A DNA stretch of 12,206 bases, from assembly GCA_003250235.1 (NCBI GenBank), contig QKGY01000458.1, positions 1 to 12,206 on the forward strand. The letters run 5' to 3'. This document shows positions 5,958-12,206 of the stretch, piece by piece. Each line of letters opens with the position of its first letter. Positions within the stretch are counted from its first letter, which is position 1. The position numbers and the translations under genes were made by a program. This stretch comes from Desulfuromonadaceae bacterium (GTDB lineage Bacteria; Desulfobacterota; Desulfuromonadia; Desulfuromonadales; SZUA-540). The notes beneath the pieces were generated by a model. That model had not been told where the DNA came from. It worked only from the letters and a program-made list of their open reading frames with translations, and ran no database searches.

Positions 5958-7661
5958 ATGGCCAACGTCGACCCGATCACCCGCATCGAAGGGCACCTTC
6001 GCATCGAGGCCCAGCTTGAGGACGGCAAAATCGCCAACGCCTGGAGCTCCTCTACCGCTTTTCGTGGCATAGAGACCATTCTCAAAGGGCGCGATCCGCG
6101 CGATGCCCATCACTTCACCCAGCGTTTTTGTGGCGTTTGCACTACGGTGCACTCGATGGCGAGCATCCGCTGCGTAGAGGATGCCCTCGGGATTCAGATC
6201 CCCGACAATGCTCGCCTGATCCGCAATCTGATCATGGGGGTGCAGAACATTCAGGACCATGTGATTCATTTTTATCACCTGCACGCTCTGGACTGGGTGG
6301 ATATTACCAGTGCCCTCAAGGCCGATCCGACCAAAACGGCACAGCTGGCGCAGTCCATTTCGGACTGGGGAAAATCGAGTGCCACCTATTTCAAAGGGGT
6401 CCAGGAGCGCATCGCCGCTTTCGTGGGGACCGGTCGACTCGGTCCTTTCGCCAATGCCTACTGGGGGCACAGCGCCTACAGGCTTCCTCCGGAAGCCAAT
6501 CTGATGGCGGTGGCCCATTATCTCGAGGCCCTGGAATGGCAGAAAGACATCATCCGGGTTCATGCCATCCTCGGCTCCAAGAATCCCCATCCTCAAACGT
6601 TCCTGGTCGGCGGGATGGCGATTCCTGTTGATCCCAACAGCCAGAACGCGATCAATGCCGACAAAGTGGCGCTGATCCGCAAATTGCTGCGGCGGGCGCG
6701 GGTCTTCGTCGAGCAGGTCTACATTCCCGATTTGCTGGCGGTGGCATCTTTCTACAAAGACTGGGCCGGATACGGGGGCGGGGTGGGCAATTTCCTTTCC
6801 TACGGCGATTTCCCCATGGACAACAGCGGCAGTGTCGAGAGCAACTGGTTCCCCCGCGGGGTGATCCTGAACAAAGACCTGGCCAATGTGCTGGAGATGG
6901 ATCAGGCCAAGATTGCCGAGTATGTCACCCATTCCTGGTACAGCTACAGCAACGGCGACGACAAGGGACTGCACCCCTACGACGGGGAAACCAATCACAA
7001 GTATACCGGTCCCAGACCCCCCTATGAGTTTCTCGATACGGAGGCGAAATATTCCTGGGTGAAATCTCCCCGTTACCTTGACCAGCCCATGGAAGTCGGC
7101 CCTCTAGCCCGCATGGTCATCGCCTATGCCAAGGGGCATCCGGAGGTGAAACAGACTGTCGACTTTGTTCTGGGGAAACTGCAGGTCGGCCCTGAGGCCC
7201 TCTTTTCCACCTTGGGCCGGACAGCGGCCCGAGGAATCGAAACGCTGCTGCTGGCACAGAAAAATGAGACATGGCTCGATCAGCTCTCCGATAACATGGG
7301 GCGGGGAATCCTGGAAGTTCATAACGGGGAGAAGTGGGATCCCTCAACTTGGCCGAAGGAAGCGGCGGGCTTCGGTTACCATGAGGCCCCCCGGGGGGCT
7401 CTGGGGCATTGGGTTCGCATCGAAAACGGCGCCATCGCCAACTTCCAGGCCGTGGTTCCTTCGACATGGAACGCCGGACCCCGGGATCCCATGGGGCAGA
7501 TGGGTCCCTATGAGGCGGCGCTGATCGGTACTCCCATCGCGGACCCGGAAAAGCCCTTGGAGATTCTGCGCACCGTCCATTCCTTCGACCCCTGCTTGGC
7601 CTGTGCTGTTCACCTGCTGGACGGCTCGGGAAGCGAAATTATCAAGGTCAGGGTCCTTTAG
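5958..7661 (+). CDS. hyaB: [NiFe] hydrogenase large (catalytic) subunit
   Basis: A 567-residue subunit that carries the NiFe(CN)2CO site and splits H2 in the periplasm (hyaL in Geobacter usage). The N-terminal motif RGIETILKGRDPRDA leads into FTQRFCGVC, with Cys58 and Cys61; the C-terminal motif is DPCLACAVH, with Cys546 and Cys549, all four being Ni ligands by family knowledge. RIEGH (Glu11) is also present. Maturation should cut after His552, removing a 15-residue tail (LLDGSGSEIIKVRVL). No in-frame TGA suggests selenocysteine. It has no export signal of its own and would travel through Tat with the small subunit. AGGAGG overlapping the end of the small-subunit gene serves as its ribosome binding site, so the two are tightly coupled. 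Confidence 0.97.
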   Translation: MANVDPITRIEGHLRIEAQLEDGKIANAWSSSTAFRGIETILKGRDPRDAHHFTQRFCGVCTTVHSMASIRCVEDALGIQIPDNARLIRNLIMGVQNIQDHVIHFYHLHALDWVDITSALKADPTKTAQLAQSISDWGKSSATYFKGVQERIAAFVGTGRLGPFANAYWGHSAYRLPPEANLMAVAHYLEALEWQKDIIRVHAILGSKNPHPQTFLVGGMAIPVDPNSQNAINADKVALIRKLLRRARVFVEQVYIPDLLAVASFYKDWAGYGGGVGNFLSYGDFPMDNSGSVESNWFPRGVILNKDLANVLEMDQAKIAEYVTHSWYSYSNGDDKGLHPYDGETNHKYTGPRPPYEFLDTEAKYSWVKSPRYLDQPMEVGPLARMVIAYAKGHPEVKQTVDFVLGKLQVGPEALFSTLGRTAARGIETLLLAQKNETWLDQLSDNMGRGILEVHNGEKWDPSTWPKEAAGFGYHEAPRGALGHWVRIENGAIANFQAVVPSTWNAGPRDPMGQMGPYEAALIGTPIADPEKPLEILRTVHSFDPCLACAVHLLDGSGSEIIKVRVL

Positions 7662-7677
7662 AAAGGAGGCCTAAACC

Positions 7678-8331
7678 ATGATCCGGATTCTCTATGTATG
7701 GCAGTTGCCGGTGAGGCTGACGCACTGGATCAATGCCATCTGCGTCGTGGTACTGTCGGTCACCGGTATCTATATCGGTCATCCTTTCATCAGTGCGGGG
7801 GCGACAGCGGATTTCCTCATGGGATGGACGCGCTTTATCCATTATTCGTTTGCCTATCTATTCACCTTTTCGGTCCTGGCCCGCGTCATCTGGTTTGTGA
7901 TCGGCAACGAATGGGCATCCTGGAGGATGTTTTTTCCCTGGAAAAGCCGCAAGGGACGTAAGAACGCTCTGGATTTCTTTCGTTACTATACGTTTACGGG
8001 CAGCCGTATCCCCTATGAAGTCGGGCATAATGCCCTGGCTTCCATGGCCTACGCGGCGATCTTCACCCTGTTCATCGTACAGATCGTCTCGGGTTTTGCC
8101 CTTTACGGGCAGTATGCTCCGGGAGGGTTCTGGGACAGCATTCTTGGACCAGTGGTCACCCTGGTTGGCAATCAGACTCTTCGGTTGACTCACCATCTGG
8201 TCATGTGGCTTCTGGCTGGTTTTGTGATCAACCACATCTACAGTGCCTGGCTGATGGATATGAAGGAGATGAACGGAACCATGAGCAGCATCTTCGGCGG
8301 CTACAAGTATATCGATCAGGAGGAGCTCTAG
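7678..8331 (+). CDS. cybH: Ni/Fe-hydrogenase b-type cytochrome subunit
   Basis: A 217-residue integral membrane dihaem cytochrome b of the HyaC/HupC type that anchors the hydrogenase and passes electrons to quinone. Four membrane segments are visible at roughly 14-35, 50-76, 117-142 and 168-192. Candidate haem ligands are His16 (RLTHW), His55 (RFIHY), His117 (VGHNA), His172/173 (THHLV) and His186 (INHIY). The segment YVWQLPVRLTHWINA at the start is typical of the family. Length is close to the usual 210-240. AAGGAGG precedes the ATG, and it begins 16 bases after the large-subunit stop, within the same operon. Confidence 0.95.
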   Translation: MIRILYVWQLPVRLTHWINAICVVVLSVTGIYIGHPFISAGATADFLMGWTRFIHYSFAYLFTFSVLARVIWFVIGNEWASWRMFFPWKSRKGRKNALDFFRYYTFTGSRIPYEVGHNALASMAYAAIFTLFIVQIVSGFALYGQYAPGGFWDSILGPVVTLVGNQTLRLTHHLVMWLLAGFVINHIYSAWLMDMKEMNGTMSSIFGGYKYIDQEEL

Positions 8332-8332
8332 G

Positions 8333-8809
8333 GTGAAGGTGCTGGTGCTGGGGCTGGGCAACATGCTGATGGGGGATGACGCCTTCGGAGGCAAGGTCGT
8401 GAGCCGCCTTCAGGAGCGTTACCACTTCTCTGAGCACGTTCTTTTGATGGACGGGGGGACCCTGGGACTCGATCTGCTCCCCTTCCTGGAAGACGCCGAC
8501 AGACTCGTCATCATCGACGCCTTGCAGATGCAGGCCGAACCCGGGCGGATCTTCCGGTTGGAGGGGGAGGAGGTTCCTTGCGCCTTCGCCTCCAAACTTT
8601 CGGTGCACCAGATGGGGGTTCAAGATTTGCTGGCCGTGGCCGAGCTGCAGGGAAACCTCCCCCAGGAAGTCGTGGTTTGGGGGGTGCAGGCCGGGACCAT
8701 CGAACCGGCTCTTGAGATGAGTCCGGAGGTTACCAGGGCTCTGGAACCCGTGGTCGAGGCGGTGGCAACGGAACTGGCCGGCTGGGGGGTGGCTCCAGTC
8801 GCCGCCTGA
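8333..8809 (+). CDS. hyaD: HyaD/HybD-type hydrogenase maturation endopeptidase
   Basis: A 158-residue cytoplasmic protease that removes the C-terminal tail of the large subunit after nickel insertion (hyaP in Geobacter usage). It begins VLGLGNMLMGDDAFG, the GxGNxLxxDDxxG motif, with an acidic Ni-sensing residue (Asp where HybD has Glu16). The other two expected metal residues are seen in VIIDALQ (Asp) and SVHQMG (His). The start is GTG at 8333, one base after the cytochrome b stop, with AGGAGG (about 8320-8325) inside the end of the cytochrome gene, so translation is probably coupled. This is the only maturation gene here; the hyp genes must be elsewhere. Confidence 0.93.
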   Translation: MKVLVLGLGNMLMGDDAFGGKVVSRLQERYHFSEHVLLMDGGTLGLDLLPFLEDADRLVIIDALQMQAEPGRIFRLEGEEVPCAFASKLSVHQMGVQDLLAVAELQGNLPQEVVVWGVQAGTIEPALEMSPEVTRALEPVVEAVATELAGWGVAPVAA

Positions 8810-8824
8810 AAAATGGGGGAGACC

Positions 8825-9247
8825 ATGTCAACATGCAAGCTGATTGTTGCGGGAGCCCTGGCTATGGCGTTGGCCAGTGCCTGCGGGGAGAGTCGACCAT
8901 CCTATCCGGAACGCACCCCCCCCCAGGGATTTCTTCAGGAGGTCAAGAATCAGCAGGCGGGCGAAACCCTCTTCAAGCAGCATTGCACCGAGTGCCATGG
9001 CAAACCGTCGGAAGGTCGCAGCCCGAGGGCTGATTTCTTTGAGCCTCCGGCCCCCGATTTTTATGCGGCCCGTTACGCGAAGATCGATCCGGCCTATCTG
9101 TTCTGGCGCATTACTCATGGCAAGACCGTGGAGCCCTATCTTTCCAAGGGATCTGTCATGCCGTCTTTCGGCCCTTATCTGAGCGAGGAACAAATCTGGC
9201 AGTTGGTGTCCTACCTTCGTGTGCGAGGGGGAATTTCAAATGGCTAA
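8825..9247 (+). CDS. Lipoprotein class I monohaem cytochrome c
   Basis: A 140-residue exported cytochrome. The N-terminal hydrophobic stretch ends at LASAC (Cys20), a lipobox-like site, suggesting a lipid-anchored periplasmic protein; the -3 residue is Ala rather than the preferred Leu, so a plain signal peptide remains possible. One haem site, CTECH (54-58), and Met112 in SVMPSFG as the likely sixth ligand define a class I cytochrome c. It is the last gene of the hydrogenase operon, 15 bases after the protease gene and followed by a terminator, so it likely takes part in electron transfer from the hydrogenase or from the quinol side. The ATG at 8825 has a GGGGGAG ribosome binding site; an ATG four codons upstream would overlap that site. 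Confidence 0.88.
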   Translation: MSTCKLIVAGALAMALASACGESRPSYPERTPPQGFLQEVKNQQAGETLFKQHCTECHGKPSEGRSPRADFFEPPAPDFYAARYAKIDPAYLFWRITHGKTVEPYLSKGSVMPSFGPYLSEEQIWQLVSYLRVRGGISNG

Positions 9248-9278
9248 AAGCAAATTCAGAGGGATGCCCATCAACCTG

Positions 9279-9310
9279 ACAGACCCTCCGTGACAGAGGG
9301 TCTGTTTTTT
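9279..9310 (+). terminator. Intrinsic terminator of the hydrogenase operon
   Basis: ACAGACCCTC (9279-9288) and GAGGGTCTGT (9296-9305) form a perfect 10-bp stem with a 7-base loop, followed by a T-run to 9310. It lies 31 bases after the cytochrome c stop. Confidence 0.93.
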
Positions 9311-9549
9311 ATTGGGACTATATTTAATTTTTTCTTTTTTATTTCTCTTAAATTTGGTAAAAGAACCGGGTTTTAAAAGAGCTAACCTCTTACCATTCAT
9401 GGGAAATTCAAAAAAATATGGGATTGTGCGGATAGGTGGATCAAAGACGCTCCGGAATATCATTATCCGTCGGACAATTTTCTATTCACCTAAAATCATT
9501 AGTTTTTCTTTTTAAGCCTTCGCATGCGGGGCGATAGGAGAACAGGAAC
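9311..9549 (+). promoter_or_regulatory. AT-rich leader and promoter region of pckA
   Basis: About 240 bases, clearly richer in A/T than the genes around it, with several T- and A-runs. TAAAAT (9491-9496) is a possible -10, but I find no convincing -35 at proper spacing. A short inverted pair, CGGATA and TATCCG (about 9430 and 9465), and a palindrome CGCATGCG (9521-9528) are present, of uncertain meaning. The pckA ribosome binding site AGGAG is at 9536-9540. No supported gene lies here. Confidence 0.5.
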
Positions 9550-11103
9550 ATGGAAAAATCAGTCACCCTTACTGCCCAGGAGCTGGGCCTGAAACAGGTT
9601 GGGAAGATTTACCACAATCTGAATTATGACGAACTGTTTGATGCGGAGTCGGCCAAAAAGGAAGGTCGTGTTTCCGCCAATGGCACCATGATGGTGGATA
9701 CCGGGAAGTTTACCGGCCGCTCCCCCAAGGACAAGTACTTCGTGCATCAACGGCCTTCGTCGGAAAATATCGCCTGGGGCAAAATCAACAAAGAAATGGC
9801 GCCCGAGGTTTTTGACGAACTCTATGAAGAGGTTCTCTCCTATCTTTCCGGCAAAGACTTGTATGTGACCGACGGTTTCTGCGGTGCCAATGAGAAAACC
9901 CGCAAATCCGTACGTTTTGTCACCGAGTTCGCCTGGCAGTCTCATTTCGTCAAAAACATGTTCATTCGCCCCGGTGCCGAAGACCTTAAAGGGTTTGCGC
10001 CGAACTTCACGGTGTACAATGCCAGCAACCTCACCAATAAACGGTGGGAGGAGCACGGTCTCAACTCCGAGGTGTTCGTCGTCTTCAATATTGAGAAGAA
10101 TGTGGCGATCATTGGCGGAACCTGGTATGGCGGTGAGATGAAGAAGGGCATCTTCACCATGATGAACTACTGGCTTCCCCTGGAGGGCATCCTCTCCATG
10201 CACTGCAGTGCCAATGTCGGCAAGGCCGGAAAGACGACGCTGTCGACCGATGCGGCCCGTAAACTTATCGGTGACGACGAGCATGGCTGGGACAACGATG
10301 GTATTTTCAACTTCGAGGGGGGCTGTTACGCCAAATGCATCAACCTCAGCGAAGAGAACGAGCCGGAGATCTTTGGGGCCATCCAGCGTAATGCCCTTCT
10401 GGAGAACGTGGTGGCGGACGATGACGGCGTGATCAATTTTGCCGACGACACCAAGACGGAAAACACCCGCGTCTCCTATCCCATCGAGCATATCGAAAAC
10501 CATGAGCCGAGCCTCAAGGCCGGACAACCGAAAAACATCATCTTCCTGACCTGCGACGCCTTCGGAGTCCTGCCCCCGGTTTCCAAACTGAGCAAAGAGC
10601 AGGCGATGTATTATTTCCTCTCCGGGTATACCGCCAAGGTGGCCGGAACCGAGCGCGGCGTCACCGAACCCCAGGCGACTTTTTCGGCCTGCTTCGGTGA
10701 AGCCTTCCTGCCGCTGCACCCGACGGTTTACGCCCGGCTTCTCGGCGAGAAGATGGAAAAATTCGGGGTTAACGCGTACCTGGTCAATACCGGATGGGCT
10801 GGCGGCGGATACGGCGTCGGAAAACGCATGAGCATCAAGGCGACCCGCGCCTGCGTCAATGCCATTCTGGACGGCAGCATCGAGAAGGCGGAGTTCGATC
10901 AGACCCGCTGGTTCCGCCTGAACATTCCCAAGGCGCTCCCCGGCGTGGACAGTGCCCTGCTCAACCCGCGTAATGCCTGGGCCGATAAAGAGGCTTTCGA
11001 TGCCACGGCCAACAAGCTGGCCGGCATGTTCATTGAAAACTTCAAGAAATACATTCAGAAGAATGAAGACTTCGACTTCACCAAGGCAGGTCCTCAGCTT
11101 TAG
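9550..11103 (+). CDS. pckA: Phosphoenolpyruvate carboxykinase (ATP), with P-loop region deletion
   Basis: A 517-residue cytoplasmic enzyme interconverting oxaloacetate + ATP and PEP + ADP + CO2. Most active-site residues are intact: Arg57 in TGRSPKDKY, Lys198/199 in GEMKKG, His218 in MHCSANVG, Asp242/243 in GDDEHGWD and Arg307 in NTRVSYP. The ATP-binding P-loop is not: the family has about 14 residues (a Gly-Asp, a hydrophobic strand, then GLSGT) between the ANVG motif and GKTT, but here ANVGKAGKTT follows directly. Compared with E. coli numbering as I recall it, the offset is 14 up to His218 and 26 from Lys228 on, a net loss of 12 residues in frame. The Lys-Thr pair of Walker A remains, but its leading Gly and loop do not. 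ATG at 9550 with AGGAG nine bases upstream; single gene with its own terminator. Confidence 0.93.
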   Translation: MEKSVTLTAQELGLKQVGKIYHNLNYDELFDAESAKKEGRVSANGTMMVDTGKFTGRSPKDKYFVHQRPSSENIAWGKINKEMAPEVFDELYEEVLSYLSGKDLYVTDGFCGANEKTRKSVRFVTEFAWQSHFVKNMFIRPGAEDLKGFAPNFTVYNASNLTNKRWEEHGLNSEVFVVFNIEKNVAIIGGTWYGGEMKKGIFTMMNYWLPLEGILSMHCSANVGKAGKTTLSTDAARKLIGDDEHGWDNDGIFNFEGGCYAKCINLSEENEPEIFGAIQRNALLENVVADDDGVINFADDTKTENTRVSYPIEHIENHEPSLKAGQPKNIIFLTCDAFGVLPPVSKLSKEQAMYYFLSGYTAKVAGTERGVTEPQATFSACFGEAFLPLHPTVYARLLGEKMEKFGVNAYLVNTGWAGGGYGVGKRMSIKATRACVNAILDGSIEKAEFDQTRWFRLNIPKALPGVDSALLNPRNAWADKEAFDATANKLAGMFIENFKKYIQKNEDFDFTKAGPQL

Positions 11104-11123
11104 GTAAATCATAAAGACAAGGG

Positions 11124-11158
11124 AAAAAGGGCGATCCTCGAGGGTCGCCCTTTTTGTT
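11124..11158 (+). terminator. Intrinsic terminator of pckA
   Basis: AAAAAGGGCGA (11124-11134) pairs with TCGCCCTTTTT (11145-11155); the loop is itself nearly self-complementary (CCTCGAGG). The T-run doubles as the U-tract. With its A-run on the left arm it could also work on the minus strand. Confidence 0.9.
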
Positions 11159-11171
11159 TGAACGCCATTCT

Positions 11172-11200
11172 TTGCCGTGTTCTGCTCAAGAACGTATAAT
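11172..11200 (+). promoter_or_regulatory. Sigma70-type promoter of the NRDE-family gene
   Basis: TTGCCG (11172-11177) and a perfect TATAAT (11195-11200) are separated by exactly 17 bases. Transcription would begin about seven bases after the -10, at or beside the A of the ATG at 11207. Confidence 0.7.
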
Positions 11201-11206
11201 GATGCC

Positions 11207-11986
11207 ATGTGCCTGATCCTCTTTGCCTATCGATGCCTGCCGGAGACTCCCCTTGTTTTGGGGGCCAACCGCGACGAGTACTACAGTCGACCCACTGCGG
11301 CAGCGGATTTCTGGGAGGATCACCCGGATATTCTGGCGGGCCGCGACCTTGTCGCCGGAGGAACCTGGCTGGGAATCAGCCAAACAGGACGCTTTGCCGC
11401 GTTGACCAACTTTCGAGACCCCGCCGAGCTGAAGGACTTTGGCGTGAGCCGGGGGGCGTTGACCCGTGATTTCCTTTTTTCTTCGGAATCCCCGGTGTCC
11501 TATCTGCAAAAACTTTCGGAACAGACCCTGCCGATAAAAGGGTTCAACCTGTTGGTTGGCAATACGGAAGGCCTTTATTACTATTCGAACCGTCAGGGGA
11601 CCATTCGTTGCCTCTCCCCGGGGCTGTACGGACTGAGCAATGCCCTGCTCGACACTCCCTGGCCCAAAGTCGATTCTGGCAAGGCCGCGATGGCGCCTCT
11701 ACTTGCCGGAGCAGAGTCCCCCTGCCCCATCGAGATTATGCGTGTTCTGGCTGACCGAACCATCCCTCCTGACGAAACCCTTCCAAATACCGGGGTCGGG
11801 CGTGACTGGGAGCGGATTCTGTCCCCACGTTTTATTGTCAGCCCCACCTATGGGACCCGTTCCTCCACAGTCCTGATCGCGGAAACCAGCGGGAGGGTGC
11901 GTTTCACGGAGCGGACCTTTCAGCAGGGCTCCGCTGTTATCCCTGACAGAAACTTTGATTTTGCCGTGGACTCCCCTCTTCGGTGA
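11207..11986 (+). CDS. NRDE-family protein (TANGO2 homologue)
   Basis: A 259-residue protein with the family's features: it begins MCLILFAY (Cys2, the putative Ntn-hydrolase-like nucleophile), has the name-giving NRDE motif (residues 21-24), GGTWLGIS (51-58), ALTNFRDP (65-72) and, near the C-terminus, YGTRSSTVLI and VRFTERTF. The biochemical role in bacteria is not settled; eukaryotic TANGO2 has been linked to haem and lipid handling. The start at 11207 is fixed by the conserved MC start; a GTG ten codons upstream would read through the -10 element. No Shine-Dalgarno sequence precedes the ATG, which fits a leaderless message. It lies between the pckA terminator and the lon start. Confidence 0.88.
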   Translation: MCLILFAYRCLPETPLVLGANRDEYYSRPTAAADFWEDHPDILAGRDLVAGGTWLGISQTGRFAALTNFRDPAELKDFGVSRGALTRDFLFSSESPVSYLQKLSEQTLPIKGFNLLVGNTEGLYYYSNRQGTIRCLSPGLYGLSNALLDTPWPKVDSGKAAMAPLLAGAESPCPIEIMRVLADRTIPPDETLPNTGVGRDWERILSPRFIVSPTYGTRSSTVLIAETSGRVRFTERTFQQGSAVIPDRNFDFAVDSPLR

Positions 11987-12049
11987 CGGAGTCGACCCTG
12001 CTGTGACAGGGGCGGGATCGGGGCCTATTTGGCTGAAGTTGTTAGTTTC

Positions 12050-12078
12050 TGGACTTTCCCCGGGGGATTTTGTATCTT
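12050..12078 (+). promoter_or_regulatory. Tentative promoter upstream of lon
   Basis: TGGACT (12050-12055) and TATCTT (12073-12078) are 17 bases apart and each match four or five of the six consensus bases, with TTG just before the -10. The rest of the 11987-12144 gap shows no gene and only a weak CCCTG/CAGGG hairpin near 12000 without a T-run. Confidence 0.3.
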
Positions 12079-12113
12079 TGCCGCATCAGTGCATGACTTT
12101 CGTAGAATCGCCT

Positions 12114-12133
12114 GTTTTCCGGCGAAAACGCCG
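12114..12133 (+). other. Two overlapping small hairpins before the lon ribosome binding site
   Basis: GTTTTC (12114-12119) can pair with GAAAAC (12124-12129), and CGGCG (12120-12124) with CGCCG (12129-12133). The two share bases and exclude each other. They end one base before GGAGG (12135-12139). Confidence 0.35.
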
Positions 12134-12144
12134 TGGAGGTTTTT

Positions 12145-12206
12145 TTGGGCATCAAAGACACCGAAAAGGAAATGATCATACCGGATGAGCTGCCCTTGCT
12201 GCCGGT
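12145..12206 (+). CDS. lon: Start of probable ATP-dependent protease Lon (3' end outside window)
   Basis: Only about 20 codons are present. From a TTG start (12145) the frame reads through IIPDELPLLPV, matching the first strand of the Lon N-terminal domain, where IPxxLPLLPV precedes the RD motif. GGAGG (12135-12139) lies five bases before the TTG. An in-frame ATG at 12172 is possible but has poor spacing to any ribosome binding site. The call rests on a short match and on the common Lon N-terminal layout. Confidence 0.7.
   Translation, partial: MGIKDTEKEMIIPDELPLLP

Noticed and set aside
5508..6998. A 496-codon minus-strand frame opposite the hydrogenase subunits
   Set aside because: Antisense to two highly conserved genes and crosses their boundary; no ribosome binding site or family features.
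7590..7661. Selenocysteine ([NiFeSe]) form of the large subunit
   Set aside because: The C-terminal motif is DPCLAC with ordinary TGC Cys codons and no in-frame TGA.
9559..11208. A 549-codon open frame on the minus strand opposite pckA
   Set aside because: It lies wholly opposite a well-supported conserved gene, its translation resembles no family I know, and long antisense frames arise from codon bias in GC-rich genes.
11993..12022. CCCTG/CAGGG hairpin after the NRDE gene as a terminator
   Set aside because: The stem is only five pairs and no T-run follows.

Overview
The window reads as chromosomal DNA of a Desulfuromonadales/Geobacter-like bacterium. This is an inference from gene content: a membrane-bound [NiFe] hydrogenase operon ordered like the hya operon of Geobacter, an archease-RtcB RNA-repair pair, a BCAM0308-family zinc-ribbon protein, ATP-type PEP carboxykinase and a rhombosortase. 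Nothing here looks like a mobile element, phage, CRISPR array or structural RNA gene.

Layout. Positions 2-184 hold the C-terminal end of a protein with a tripartite C-terminal tail (Gly-rich, hydrophobic, basic). It is followed on the same strand by a rhombosortase-type rhomboid protease (252-917), a plausible processing enzyme for such tails. A convergent gap (918-1093) leads to a minus-strand group read right to left: archease (3898-3482), RtcB RNA ligase (3470-2028) and an NDUFA9-like NAD(P)-binding protein (1990-1094). Upstream of it lies a separate minus-strand gene for a BCAM0308-family protein (4521-4003), with a strong intrinsic terminator between it and archease.

A divergent control region (4522-4826) separates BCAM0308 from a five-gene plus-strand operon: hydrogenase small subunit with Tat signal, large subunit, cytochrome b anchor, maturation endopeptidase and a lipoprotein monohaem cytochrome c. 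The operon ends at a clean terminator (9279-9310). The likely job is periplasmic H2 oxidation, with electrons passed to cytochrome b and the quinone pool and possibly to the lipoprotein cytochrome. The small subunit has Asp where the second proximal-cluster Cys is expected.

After an AT-rich leader comes pckA (9550-11103), ending at its own terminator. Its P-loop region appears to have lost 12 residues in frame. Next is an NRDE/TANGO2-family gene (11207-11986) whose sigma70-like promoter sits so close to the ATG that the message is probably leaderless. The window ends in the first codons of a probable lon protease gene.

Most notable points: the pckA P-loop deletion, the Cys-to-Asp change in the hydrogenase small subunit, the rhombosortase beside a candidate substrate, the overlapping sigma70/sigma54-like elements before the hydrogenase operon, and the terminator just upstream of archease.
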